Source of the DNA: Morella rubra
Taxonomy: Eukaryota; Streptophyta; Magnoliopsida; Fagales; Myricaceae
DNA length: 64,000 bases
Assembly: GCA_003952965.2 (NCBI GenBank)
Contig: CM025851.1
Span: forward strand, 16,346,435-16,410,434
Direction: 5' to 3'
Under the pieces are notes generated by a model. It ran no database searches. It had not been told where the DNA came from and saw only the letters and a program-made list of their open reading frames with translations. Positions 1 to 11,545 of this stretch are shown one piece after another. Position 1 is the stretch's first letter; every line of letters starts with the position of its first letter. A program made the position numbers and the translations under genes.

Positions 1-1198
1 GATGAGGCTATATATATAAATTCTGACCACATGAGAAGTGGCCAGGAGTGGAGAGGGGGATGGGAGGAGTCAGAGCTCCTCTCGATGCCGAGAATAGTGA
101 TGAAAGAGGGAGACTAAAACAGAAGACAAAACCTCTCACTCTAGAAATACGCGGGTTTATTCTGCCTCTTGTTTTTTGTGTTACGTACGTAGAAATGATT
201 CATAATCTCGAGGGAGAGAATTAGTAACAGAGTGAACAAAAAGCTGATTTCGACATAAATTTCTAATGATTTTAGTTGCGTTATTATATCAACTAGGGCC
301 GATCGGTCTTGTATGCGATTATTATGATTGCATTTATAAAAAAAAAAAAAATTGGTAAAACTTGGAATTAGAGTGCTTGCAAAGTATTTTGGCTCCGGTT
401 AAAAATGATTCCTCTAGCTACGATCATGAAATTTTTAAAAATTTTGAAATTAGAAATGTACCCATTTATCTTTCTAATACTTCGTACTCTATATGAGTAA
501 AAAGTTAAGGATGTCTGTCGGTTCCCACCTCATATATATATATTTTGTTTGTTTGCTCCAGCCGACATGCTGGACTGCATGAGGACAAGTGACATAACTC
601 ATGAAGCACTATGTCCATATCAATGTCCCCCCAATTTAAATTGGCTACTACATCTTTCTGTTTTAATGAATGGATATGCTCCATTGAGTAGTAAGATATG
701 GTAGAATCTGATCTCGTGATATATATCTTTTCTGTTTGAGATTACCTTTGTTTTTGATGCTTCAGGTAGAATTAAAATTTTTCCTTCAGTCGAATCCATT
801 CGATCTGCATCTTTTCGAATTCGATCGGGAATCGAGGAATCTTTTAACGATTAATCCCCTAAACTAGAATTAATCCCCTAAAATCTAATTGACGCCAATC
901 ATCCAAAATTGATCGTAATCTTTCGATGTAATTTCTTGGAGCTTTCTTCTCCTCTACGCTACGTGAAATCCCCACCTACCATCTATGTCGGAGGCGTCAG
1001 TCAATGGAGGTCCAGTTTTCCACAGCTGTCTTTGATTACTCCATGCATAAGTTTTTTTGGCTTTTTATCCTTGTTTAGACCTGTCTAATCTCGAGACGTT
1101 GAAATTGTGGAAACAGCGCGTGCCACACGTATTTCGTCACTTGTCGGCAGCACCGAATCTCACTCACGCATGTCACAGCTCCACGAGTCGTCGCCTCC
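1..1198. other. Upstream intergenic region of the LEA14-type gene
   Basis: No coding sequence is recognised here. The stretch is AT-rich with short poly-A and TA runs. The last few hundred bases become more GC-balanced and contain ACGT cores (for example CACACGTA near 1124), which resemble ABRE-like elements of stress-responsive plant promoters. The first 180 bases could belong to an upstream neighbour, but nothing identifies it. Confidence 0.5.
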
Positions 1199-1205
1199 TA
1201 TATAT
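1199..1205 (+). promoter_or_regulatory. Probable TATA box of the LEA14-type gene
   Basis: A TATATAT run preceded by CTCC lies about 95 bp before the ATG at 1300. This leaves room for a start site near 1230 and a 5' UTR of about 70 bases. It also shows that the longer open frame reaching back to 1057 cannot all be translated. Confidence 0.5.
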
Positions 1206-1299
1206 CAACTTGTATAAGCAAGATGATCGTTTCCCGTTAAAGCTGTGCAGCGCAGAGATCTCAGACCGCTTCTTTTCTCTGTTTCCTTTATCCGAAATC

Positions 1300-2491
1300 A
1301 TGTCTCAGTTGCTGGACAAGGTCAAGAACTTCGGGGCGGAGAAGTTGGCCAACATAGAGAAGCCAGAGGCCAGCATCACTGATGTTGATTTCAAGCGCCT
1401 GAGCTGTGACTCGGTGGAGTACCTTGCTAAGGTGTCTGTGATCAATCCCTGCGGACATGACATACCCATCTGCGAGATCTCTTACACACTCAAGAGTTCT
1501 GGCAGGTTTGATCTGATTCCTACGATCTTTGCCTCTTTGGTTTGTTTTTCTTGCTCTGTTTTCATTTTAATGGATGTGATATTGACGAGAGAGAACAACC
1601 ATGTGAACCGAATAAAGTATTGATCTGAAACGAGTGCCGTTGAATGGATCTTTGGATTTCCTTTATCCTCTGTTTTCTTTATTCTTATCCGGTAAATTTC
1701 GTAGAAAGCTCTCCCTGATCATTTCTCTATGTCCATGGACGGCAAATAAGGTAGAAAAGTAATGTCAATCTATGATATTTCTCTATTTTCTCTTTCTTGA
1801 AAGAATCAACATGTTTTTGCAGCAACGAGCTTGCACATTTCAGCTACTCCACTTATAATATAATGGTAGCCGACACAGATCCCTTGATGTTAGGATAAGA
1901 ATCCCATCTTCTTCTTTCAAAATAATAGAAAATGTCGAAGACTTAATCGTCGATCGAGGAAACCAGTGGGAAGCATCCATAATACCAGATCCTTTTTGTT
2001 CCATCGGAAGTTAACAAAAGAAGAAAAAGTTCCTTTCAAAAATGAAGACTCTACTACAGGATATGCTTCAGTGAGGAAGCTGTGATTGGAAGAAATTTGA
2101 TTGAGACTCTTTCGCTTCTAGTTATCAGAGAATTTCAGACCTTTATTGTAAACGATAGCAATCAAATAATTTTTGATCCAAGCTTCATATATAAACTGCT
2201 AACTGCTTGTTTTGGGATATGGATATACGTGTGGGGATCAGGGTGATTGCATCAGGGACTATACCCGACCCAGGGTCACTGAAGGCCAGTGACAAGACGT
2301 TGCTGGAGGTGCCGGTGAAGGTGCCGCAGAGTGTACTGGTGAGCTTGGCAAGGGACATTGGTACAGATTGGGACATAGACTACGAGTTGGAGTTGGGTCT
2401 CACCATTGACCTCCCCATCATCGGAAACTTCACCATTCCTCTCTCCACCAAGGGAGAGATCAAGCTACCCACCATCGCTGACATATTTTAG
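1300..2491 (+). CDS. LEA14: LEA14-type late embryogenesis abundant protein (LEA_2 domain), two exons
   Basis: Two exons, 1300-1505 and 2242-2491, join to a 151-residue protein, the usual length of plant LEA14/desiccation-related proteins. The donor is GGCAG|GTTTG and the acceptor ATCAG|GGTG, splitting an arginine codon; intron 1506-2241 is 736 bp. The N-terminus MSQLLDKVKNFGAEKLANI, followed by EKPEASITDVDF, is characteristic. The single LEA_2 (WHy) domain covers roughly residues 35-145, with the NPCGHDIPICEISY and DWDIDYELELGLTIDLPI segments and the C-terminal NFTIPLSTKGEIKLP. There is no signal peptide or membrane segment, so it is probably cytosolic. Family members accumulate under drought, salt or ABA and are thought to protect proteins or membranes. 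The ATG was chosen because it begins the conserved N-terminus and lies downstream of the TATA box. No break is seen; it is probably functional. Confidence 0.93.
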
Positions 2492-2869
2492 GTCTCTGTA
2501 TATGTTGATTTTGCTTGTATTTTCTTTGCTTAATTTGCTCCACCCGCTGATGGTTATGGACTAAGAGACTTAGGTTGTAAGAATAACTTCCAACTTCCAA
2601 CTTGCAATGCCTTGCTGTCTTTTTGTTGGATTGTATAACTCCTAGATCTTATCCTCGCTATTTATGGACTGTTTAGCTTGGACTTCAAGAGAGTGAATTT
2701 TCTTCGCTTCTGCTATATATCTACGTCTATTTTATTCCTTTTTCAAATGTTATCGCCAAAGAAGGTTAGTCCCCAGGGAGATGGCAGAAAATTCCAAGGA
2801 ACAACAATGTCTCAAACAAAAAGGTCGACAATCTTTTTCTTTTCTTTTTTTTTCCCTTCTAGGTATAAA
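2492..2869. other. 3' flank of the LEA14-type gene
   Basis: This holds the 3' UTR and flank of the LEA14-type gene: T-rich sequence with possible polyadenylation-type motifs, then a pyrimidine-rich tract around 2830-2860. No other gene is seen before the LINE target-site duplication begins at 2870. Confidence 0.5.
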
Positions 2870-2884
2870 CAGAGAACGACAATT
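2870..2884. repeat. LINE target-site duplication, left copy
   Basis: CAGAGAACGACAATT at 2870-2884 recurs exactly at 22162-22176. On the plus strand the left copy runs straight into a T tract (2883-2893), which is the poly(A) tail of a minus-strand LINE. A 15-bp duplication next to a poly(A) tail is typical of target-primed reverse transcription. Confidence 0.85.
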
Positions 2885-2949
2885 TTTTTTTTTCTAAGTC
2901 AAGTTTCATTAAGAGAAACCAATTGGATACGAGCAGACAGAAACCACAA

Positions 2950-3613
2950 TTACATATCACAAAGTTTCACAGAAACCGTAAGGAGATCTAGAGGGACATC
3001 ATTAGAGGCAGCCCATTTCGCCAAAAGATGGGCCATCCGGTTTGCAGTCCTTGGTATCCATTTGATCTGCCAATCGAGACTTTTTCTCAACTGGTTCTTT
3101 ATAGCTTCCACATGCTCTGCAATATTCCATAGAGGATGGGTAGTAGACGTATTTACTTCATTGCATAGCAATAAAGAGTCACTTTCAAATAGAACCTTAC
3201 TCCAACCCAGCCGAGTTGCTTGCTCCATAGCAGTTTTCACTGCAAGTGCTTCACCAAGCAAGGGGTCCATAGCATTGACTCGTTCCGTGTAAGCCATATA
3301 GAGAGAACTGGAACTGTCACGATAGGACAGCACTATGACCGACCCATTTTCACGCACAGCAACATCAGTGTTTACCTTAAGCCTTCCTGGATCAGGTGGC
3401 TTCCAAATCTTGTGGCTTAGTTTATGCTGTTCTTGCCAAGCATGAAGGTGCTCAAAAACACGAGCATTAACAGAGCTAATAATATTCTGCATGTTCAGCA
3501 CTTCCCCTCTATGCACCACCCCATTTCTAGTCTGCCATATAGTGTCAATTACTATGGCAGCATTGATAATAAGAGATCGATGCTCATTCTTTGTTAGCTG
3601 CAGTCCTCCTTTG
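2950..3613 (-). pseudogene. LINE ORF2 C-terminus: RNase H domain
   Basis: The minus frame ends at 2950 and encodes a plant LINE RNase H (RVT_3 type). Visible parts are the linker IIWQTRN-like segment (here TIWQTRNGVVHRG), the first acidic site in KVNTDVAV, the glutamate in GEALAVKTAMEQA, the aspartate in LFESDSLLL, and the terminal RTANRMAHLLAKWA motif. Its upstream edge is cut at 3613 by hAT copy A. The missing preceding residues (LDKG...) are found on the plus strand ending at 14800, next to hAT copy B. The domain is a fragment of a dead element and is not a host gene. Confidence 0.85.
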
Positions 3614-4225
3614 CAGAGGCGGAGGGAGGGGGGGTCCAATCGGGCCCTGGCCCCGGTTGACCAATAAAGACATTGAATTTTTATTTTTATTTTTTTATTC
3701 TGTAAAACTTAACTTGTAATTGATCAAGACAATGGCTGATATGCTATTAATATACAATTTTGAAATTATATTGAAATTGTGAATGATAAGACTAGGTTGT
3801 AAAATTGTGATTAGGACCTCAAGTTGTGACTTGTGAAATTATATTGATGAATTTTGTTTTGTTTTGTTTAGATAATGGATAAGTTTTTGATAAAAAAAAA
3901 AATCAACGGGATTGTCAAATACTCCTAATATGACTCCTACTTCTGAGACAACTATTAGTTCGAAAAGACCTAGTATTTTATTTAGTCCGATGATATTGTT
4001 GTTGACCTAGGTTAAGTAAACTCATTGAAGAATGTGATGTCGGGATTAGAGATTAAGTTCGTAGGGAGTATTTGATAAAATGTCCTTGTCAACCGCTTGG
4101 GCATGATTTTCCCAAGAAATAGTATGGAAAACGAATGAGGGCTTTTTTGGAGGCATGGTTCAAAGAATATGAGTGATTAGATGCGGTGTATTACTTGTGG
4201 TGTTATTTAATTAGATAAAGTAGAT

Positions 4226-4610
4226 CACTACAGAAAAAAACACCTATAGCGGCGGCCGGAAACCGCCGCTATAGGTTCCAAAACCTCTGCTATAGGCTAT
4301 AGCAGCGGTTTTTTATATATCACTGTCGGCACAGCCCTGTAGCAGCAGTTATAGAGGCCGCTGGTGTATACGTCGGCTCTATAGCGGCGGTCACACAGCG
4401 GCTGTCGGACCGCCGCTATAGAGCCAATCGCGTTTAGTGTTTTTCCGCGGACGTGCTGTAGCGGCGGCCAATTGACCACCGCTACAGGTTTTTAGCAGCA
4501 TCGGCTATAGGGTTATAGCGGCGGTTACATGACCGCTGCTATAACCCTATCCGTTGGTTTCACCTATAACGGCGGTCAGTGACCGCCGCTATAGGTTTGG
4601 TTTTTTTTTT
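4226..4610. repeat. CACTA 1 left terminal and subterminal repeat array
   Basis: About a dozen copies of the GCGGCGGTC/GACCGCCGC type motif occur in both orientations, often as back-to-back palindromes around CTATAG. In En/Spm the equivalent subterminal repeats bind the TNPA-type accessory protein. The right end (11560-11728) carries a shorter version of the same array. Confidence 0.85.
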
Positions 4611-4829
4611 CGATTTTTTTTTTTGGTTATATTTTCCTACCATACAAATTTTGTTATAGATTTTAATTGATTAATGCAAACAAAGAAAAGTGCAATAAAA
4701 CAAAATATATTTCATTATAAGCATGTCTTACAAGTTTTGCATCAAACAAAAATAAGTTAAGGATATTTTCTCAATAGACTAAAAACTAACAAGTCATGAC
4801 ATTTAAGTACAAATAACTCTAAATTTAAT

Positions 4830-6740
4830 CCTCTCCACCTTCAGCACCATCTGCTCCTGCACTTTCTGCGTCATCGGCATTGTCTGCTATTACAATATTG
4901 TAAAATTAACAAACAGTAATGACATGAACAAAGATAAAAGAGCTTAGTACATACTTAAAATTAAATTAATGGCAGTATTCATTTATGTTTGTATCTTACC
5001 AACACTTGTTTTCCGACTTGCATGAGATGATCTATGAATTGCTGGTGAAATGTGATTGTTATTGGCAACATCTTGGTATTGACGTTGCTCTACAACAGTT
5101 AAACAAACATTAATTAACTACGAAATATACATAAATAGAGTCAATAGTAATACTTGAGGATAAGTAAATAAAACTTTTACCCAAGCTTGTGCCATCATTT
5201 GTATTGTAGATTTAGCGATGCTACTTCAGACTCCAACATCTGAACTCTATTTTCCATAAATACCGCTCTCTCGTTACTAGAGGATGTAGGCTGACTGGAT
5301 CTTACGTTGGTGTTGGCAGGATGAGATGAAGGAGTTGTCCTAATCCAACGCCGCGAATGCGACCATGTCGTTCTGGACCAATCACTTGTGCATATCGGTC
5401 AGATGGTGACCAACCGATGCTGCCATCCACTCTAAATTCGTTGGAAGTTTGTGAACTTCCTGAATCGTTCAGTCCAATCTCCTCCATTCGCCTCTGAGAG
5501 AGTACAACGTACAATTAAATTTTGAATTAATATTCGCACATTGAAATCAAAATAATTGTAATAATGACATACTATTTTCTCTGCTACGTCCGGATTTATT
5601 GGAGATCCGTCAGAACGCATATGGACAGCTTTATATAAATCCGCTCGATTGATTGGAACTTGTTTCTCTTTTTCCTTGCATCACAAACACAAATTCGTGA
5701 TGAAATTGTAAATTACAAATAAGAATGGCAATGATAAGTACTATACTATTAAACAAACTAATGAAAGTACTACATACCAATTCGTGAGCATAACGTGCGA
5801 AGCTCTTTGATCCTGCAGTGTGGACCGTCATTTGGAGCGATCTATTTTGTTTTCCGGCATGACTTCGATGCTACATTAACATCAAGACAGTTAAAATTAA
5901 TAAGAAGTTATATTCATAAAAATTATAATACAAATAAATAAATGTCATACCCGTCCTGCATCAGAATACCAAAAATCGACTAATTTGCAAAATTGCTCCA
6001 AATTAACGTCTGTTGGAGCATTATTTTTCACATACTGAGGCGTAAAGGCCTCATCAAAAATTTTTTGCTTTAAACTACACTTGTAGTTCCTCCATTTCTC
6101 TCCTAAATCTTTGAGGAACCAGCTCTTGACAATATCCCCCAATGGAGGCTCGGGGATTGTAAATCGTTTCTGCAAAATATACCCTAACAGTTAGGTGCGT
6201 CAATTATTAAATTTATATAGTTGAATAACAATTGTGACAAATAACCAAAATTATACCGTCATGAGGCTCCAACAGTCCTCTTTTATTGACAATGGGACTT
6301 TACGCCAATCCGCCGCATCTAGGGGGATTTGATTCGCAACACGGGCAACACAACCAGTGAATTTGTTAAATATTCCCCCTTCATTACCCAATGGCTGCCC
6401 ATTGCCATTGAATTGTACTGGAATCAATTTGTCTTCCTTCAGATTCCAGACGTCCGTCATCCGCATGCCGCCACGCACTTTCCGGACTTCAGTATCACCT
6501 GCACATTTAGCATGTGAAACTAAATTGAGTAACATATTAAACTTTGATTATCTCTATTGTGGTTATGAACATACCAATTATTTCGTTATCGTTCAAAGAT
6601 TGATCATAGTCGAACGATGGCATCGTAGCCTATTCTGAAGGATGCGCAGGTGGCTGTGACGGCGTTGCTTCTTGTGATGCCGTTGCTTCTTGCGATGGTG
6701 GCTGTGATGAAGAAGATATAGTCCTGAATCTCTTCCTCGT
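4830..6740 (-). pseudogene. CACTA 1 accessory gene, Transposase_24 (Ptta/En/Spm) type, several exons
   Basis: Minus-strand blocks in order resemble the plant Ptta/En/Spm transposase family. First comes a Ser/Pro/Gln-rich start (MTRKRFRTISSSSQPPSQ) near 6740. Then come a block ending VPLSIKEDCWSLMTV (6535-6251), RFTIPEPPLGDIVKSW (6175-5945) with LGEKWRNYKCSLK, HTAGSKSFARYAHEL (5831-5760), and NRADLYKA with DGSPINPDVAEKI (5650-5560). A C-terminal coiled-coil-like piece, FMENRVQMLESEVASL, lies near 5265-5210. The gaps carry splice-like junctions. In this family the protein is thought to bind subterminal repeats. Exon limits are approximate and I did not verify an open reading frame across all joins. 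Confidence 0.7.
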
Positions 6741-6964
6741 CATTGTACCTATACAATATTTAAACATGCATAAAAGTGATTTCAATGTAAAATTCAACAA
6801 TACAAAACACATTTCCTTAAACAAAACGTCAATAAAACGGGTATATCGTAAATCTGAGCATGTAAAAAAAAATATTTCATGCACAAAAAAGAGAGATATT
6901 TGACAAATTTCTTTAAAGAAACATGACAATGAGATCAAAGGAGAACAAACCATGCTTGGCAATG

Positions 6965-8950
6965 ATCTTCGTATTGCAATAGGCATCAAATGCTGCATCA
7001 AGATGTGACAGTCATGACTCTTCAAACCTATGATATTACGTTGTTGAAGCTTGACACAACGTGATATGTTCGAAGCGAAACCATCCGGAAATTTCGCATT
7101 CTTTATCACTTTTAGAAAGCATTCTTTTTCTTCGCGAGTCATTGAGTAGCAAGCACCAGGCAAATGAACCTTTCCTGCATCAGTGATCTTTGGATGGAGA
7201 TCATGTCTTATTCCCATGCTTTGTAAGTCAAGACGTGCCTTATAGTTATCTTTTGTCTTCCCGTCCACATCTAACAATGTACCAATGATATTGTCCACTA
7301 CGTTTTTCTCTATATGCATGACATCTAGATTATGGCGTAACATATTATCCTTCCAATAAGGCAATGTGAAGAAAATACTTTGCTTCTTCCATACACTTGA
7401 CTCAAAATGTAAAGTACCCTGTAATTCCTGAAAATGTCATCACCGGTCATAAAATAGGGTGGTGGAGTCATTTCATAAGTACCGTCAAATGATCTTTGAT
7501 CTCTTCTCCACCTATGATTTAATGGTAAGAACCGTCTATGCCCCATGTAGCAAAATTTTCTACCATTATCCAACCACCGTGACCAAGTCTGATACATACA
7601 ACATGGACATGCAAGACGTCCTTTGTACTCCATCCAGAGAGGTCACCATATGCAGGAAAATCGTTAATTGTCCACATCAATGCCGCACGCATCTTAAACA
7701 TATCTTTCGTAGCAATGTCATAAGTATCTAATCCAAGATCCCACAACTCTTTTAACTCCAATATCAATGGCTCTAGATATACATCTATCTTGAAAGAAGG
7801 AGATTTTGGTCCAGGAATAAGTAATGACAACATTAAAGATGAACGTTTCATGCACATCCAAGGAGGCAAGTTATATGGTACTAATATCACTGGCCATGTG
7901 CTATGACTAGTGCTCATGTTCCCAAAAGGATTAAACCCATCCGCTGCTAACCCAAGCCTAACATTACGAGGATCAGAAGCAAAATCAGCATACTGTGCAT
8001 CAAATGCCTTCCAAGCTTGACCATCGGCCGGATGCCTTAACAACCCATCATTTACACGTCCATCGTGATGCATTTCATATGAGAAGCAGTTTTTGAGGAC
8101 ATGAATAATCTCTGCAAGCGCTGCTTTAAAGGAAACCACGCAAAACTTTCGCCGGTTTTTTCTTGGATCTCTTGGATGATCCACCTTCATTCTGTGAGAA
8201 AATATTTCCCTCCCCATTGCCCTTCCATTTTGATGCTCCACACTTTGAACAAACTTCTAATTTCTCATTCTCATTCCAAAACAACATACAACCGTTTGGA
8301 CAAACAGGAATCTTTTCATATCCAAGTCCTAACCCTTTCATGTATTTTTTAGCTTCATAAGTGTCCTTCGGCAATTTTGCACCCGCAGGGAGCATATCAC
8401 CCAGTGTTTGGAGTAACCACGTAAAAGAGGTATTACTCCATCCTCCCATGCACTTCAAATGGTATAACTGTACAACAGCAGTTAACTTACTAAATTTTAT
8501 GCACCCTTCATACAAAGGATCGTCTGCATCTTTAAGCATGTCATAAAACTTTGCAGTATTTTCAGTAGGAAGTGGATCTCTTTGTTCTCGTACATTATGG
8601 GATTGTGTTTCCGGTACTAATGGAAATACCTCGTGTAATAGTTCATGCATCCCAGATGAGGGTTCACACATTTCATTATCTGCAACAGAAATAGAAGGAT
8701 GACTAGATGCTGCCCTATCTCGCAATTCACCATGCGCAAACCAATAATCGTAACCCGGAGACATCCCATATTGGACCAAATGATCATGTACCGTACTGAT
8801 GTTATACCTCTTGTAATTGACGCACTTTACACAAGGGCAACAAATTCTCTCATCACTACCCATACTCTTAGATGCAAAACCCAGAAACTCATTGACTCCC
8901 AACACATATTCACTTGTCCCGCGTTTCTTTTTCATCCAACTCTTGTCCAT
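6965..8950 (-). pseudogene. CACTA 1 TNP2-type transposase, frameshifted and C-terminally truncated
   Basis: This is the minus-strand TNP2 family. It starts MDKSWMKKKRGTSEYVLGV (ATG at 8950; an in-frame ATG lies 9 bp upstream) and has the transposase-associated domain with CCPCVKCVNYKR. Next come KFYDMLKDADDPLYEGC, the zinc-ribbon-like CPNGCMLFWNENE...CSKCGASKW, NDGLLRHPADGQAWKAFD, the catalytic-core LAADGFNPFG with WPVILVPYNLPPWMCMK, and LDVMHIEKNVVDNIIGTLL. It ends in DCHILMQHLMPIAIRR, the beginning of DUF4218, and then stops matching. At least two frameshifts are visible: one after KKPAKVLR near 8130 and another near 7520-7640. The C-terminal DUF4218/DUF4216 part is missing, so it is probably inactive. 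Confidence 0.85.
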
Positions 8951-9329
8951 GAGCGACAATAATAACTATATGAAATGCAACAAAAAAGATTATGCATAAG
9001 ATTTAATGTTCATCACATTTTATCAAGATTTTTCAATAAAACTAACATAAATTAATAAAACAACACACATAAATACCAACAAAACTATAATTAAACAGCA
9101 TACAACATTGTTAAACTTAGAAATCCCTCCGTAAAGAGGACTGGCTTCGTTTCACCTCAGGTTAGACCTCCAACGTCAGTGTAGAGGTATCCACCAGGAA
9201 GTGATCTCAAAAGTTAAAACATAGATAAACAAACAAACATTAAATATAACAGTCACACAAACTTTGTCCTCCAATCTCCAACAAAAACACATAACAAATA
9301 TCATATAACAATTACCCCTCCAATCTCCA

Positions 9330-9610
9330 ATAAACTCCACAGAACCAACAACAAATAATAGTTAGCCCTACCCTCCGCCTTCCAACAAAACCCACAAACA
9401 CCAACATCTCCAATTAACTCCACAGAACCAACAACAAATAAAAGTTAGTCCTACCCTCCGCCTTCCAACAAAACCTACAAACACAACATCTCCAATAAAC
9501 TCCACAGAACCAACAACAAATAAAAGTTAGCCCTACCCTCCGCCTTCCAACAGAACCCACAAACACCAACATCTCCAATAATAGTTAGCTCTATCGTCCG
9601 CCTTCCAATA
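9330..9610. repeat. Tandem repeat of about 80-90 bp inside CACTA 1
   Basis: Roughly three imperfect copies contain CAACAAATAAAAGTTAGCCC, followed by CTACCCTCCGCCTTCCAAC and ACATCTCCAATAAACTCCAC. They have no coding potential. The unit degenerates at both ends. Confidence 0.75.
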
Positions 9611-9849
9611 AAATCCACAAACTCTAATCTCTAAAAAAAAAGGAAAAAAGAACAAACAATAGTAATTGACGAAGAGATTCAAAATACCACTGACCTGTGA
9701 AAGAGTAATATGTTATCGGAAAGTCACCTAGTGTCCCTCAATCACAGTTACGAAAACCACTGTAGTTGAGACTATTGAGTTCAACTGTGAAAGAAATTTG
9801 GAAAATAGATTTTTAATAAAGATACCTGGTCCAAAAAAAATAGTAAAAA

Positions 9850-10790
9850 CAGCGGACTTTTGGACATCAATAAATTCATACATTCCAATTCATATTTTCA
9901 GCAACCAATTCATACATTCTCTTGACTATTTTTCAGCAATCAAAAGATATATTTTCAGCAACCAATTCATACAAACCAATTCATATATTTTCAGGAATAA
10001 ATTCATACATTCCAATTCATATATTTCCAGCAATCAATTCATACATTTCAATTCATATTTTTCAGCAACCAATTCATATATTTTCAACAATAAATTCATA
10101 CATTCCAATTCATATATTTTCAGCAACCAATTCATACATTTCAAAGATATATTTCAGCAACCAATTCATACAAACCAATTCATATATTTTCAGGAATAAA
10201 TTCATACATTCCAATTCATATATTTCCAGCAATCAATTCATACATTTCAATTCATATTTTTCAGCAACCAATTCATACAAACCAATTCATATATTTTCAA
10301 CAATAAATTCATACATTCTAATTCATATATTTTTAGCAACAATTCATACATTTTCAAAATATATTTTCAGCAACCAATTCATATACATCATTTTCAATAA
10401 ATTCATATATTTCAAGCAACCAATTCATACAAACCAATTCATATATTTTCAACAATAAATTCATACATTCAAATTCATATATTTTCAGCAACCAATTCAT
10501 ACATTCCAACAGCAACCAATTCATACAAACCAATTCATATATTTTCAGGAATAAATTCATACATTTCATATATTTTCAGCAACAATTCATACAAACCAAT
10601 TCATTATATATTTTCAGCAACCAATTCATACAAACCAATTCATATATTTTCAACAATAAATTCATACATTCCAATTCATATATTTCCAGCAACCAATTCA
10701 TATATTCAATTCATATTTTTCAGCAACCAATTCATACAAATTACTATTTCTCATCAAAAAATTCATATATTTTCAACAATTCATATAATA
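9850..10790. repeat. TTCATA-rich minisatellite inside CACTA 1
   Basis: Nearly 1 kb is built from variants of ACCAATTCATACA and AATTCATATATTTTCAGCAA, alternating as a composite unit of about 35 bp with higher-order repeats (the block near 9955-10090 is repeated near 10150-10290). Open frames across it are an artefact of the repeat. Confidence 0.92.
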
Positions 10791-11040
10791 GTATAATACA
10801 ACAAGTCAACAACAAATTCATAAGCCAATCAACTCCAACAAAACCAATCTCCAATCTCTAACAAAATCAATCTCCAACACAACAGAACCCAATAATCCAA
10901 TTCGTAAGCCCTAACCTCCAATCTCCATATAATTAATTTCATTCATATTTTATAAAATACGAAAATATACATTGAGTCTAAGTCACTGACCTGAACAGCA
11001 ATGCAAAACCAACACAGTTGAATTATTTCGTGAATTTCGA

Positions 11041-11545
11041 ATGGGGGAGCTGAAATTCGCGAAATTAAAAGGGGGAGGAGATTTGAAGTGCGAATGGGAG
11101 GTGGGGGGCGCTGAAATTGCAGAGGGGCGGGGGGGAGCTGAAACTAGTGGAGGGGGCCGAGGGGGGGGGGGGCTGAAACTCAGGAGGGGGGGGGGGGGGG
11201 GGGCTGACACTCACGGAGGGGGCGCGCGGGGGGTGGGGGGGGGGGCTGAAAATCGTGGAGGGGGCGGGGGGGAGCTGAAATTCTCGGAGGGGGCCGGGGA
11301 GGGGCTGAAATCGCGAGAGGGGGGAGGGGGGAGGTGAAATCGCGAGGGGGTGGAGGGGATTTGCAGTTTGATTTTGGGGGGGGCTGTTGAAATCGCGAGA
11401 GGGGGCGCGGGGGAGGGGATTTCCAGCAGTTTGATTTGGGGGGCGGGGGGGGCTGTTGAAATCGCGAATGGGGAGGGGGGGATCTGAAATCGCGAAGGGG
11501 GGAAGAAGAAGGGGGGGCGGGATAGGGAAAAAAAAGGGCAAAACG
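11041..11545 (+). repeat. G-rich (poly-G) tract near the right end of CACTA 1
   Basis: The tract contains dozens of runs of four to fifteen or more G, spaced by short GCTGAAAT(C/T)GCGA-type words that recur about every 50-60 bp. The strand asymmetry is extreme, with G on plus. Such runs could form G-quadruplexes. The proline-rich frames on the minus strand are by-products. A related but shorter G-rich tract lies at 30185-30390, also just inside a CACTA right end. Confidence 0.85.

Noticed and set aside
1057-1623. 188-residue open frame covering the LEA14 start
   Set aside because: Its first 81 codons lie upstream of or across the TATA box and have no ATG in a good position, and its 3' part runs into the intron. 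The conserved protein starts at 1300 and splices at 1505.
9798-10569. Long open frames with repeated NSYI/QFI words
   Set aside because: They are translations of the TTCATA minisatellite, open on both strands because of the unit, with no protein-like features.
9850-10790. CRISPR-like regular repeats
   Set aside because: Repeats are contiguous and degenerate with no unique spacers, and the setting is a plant genome.
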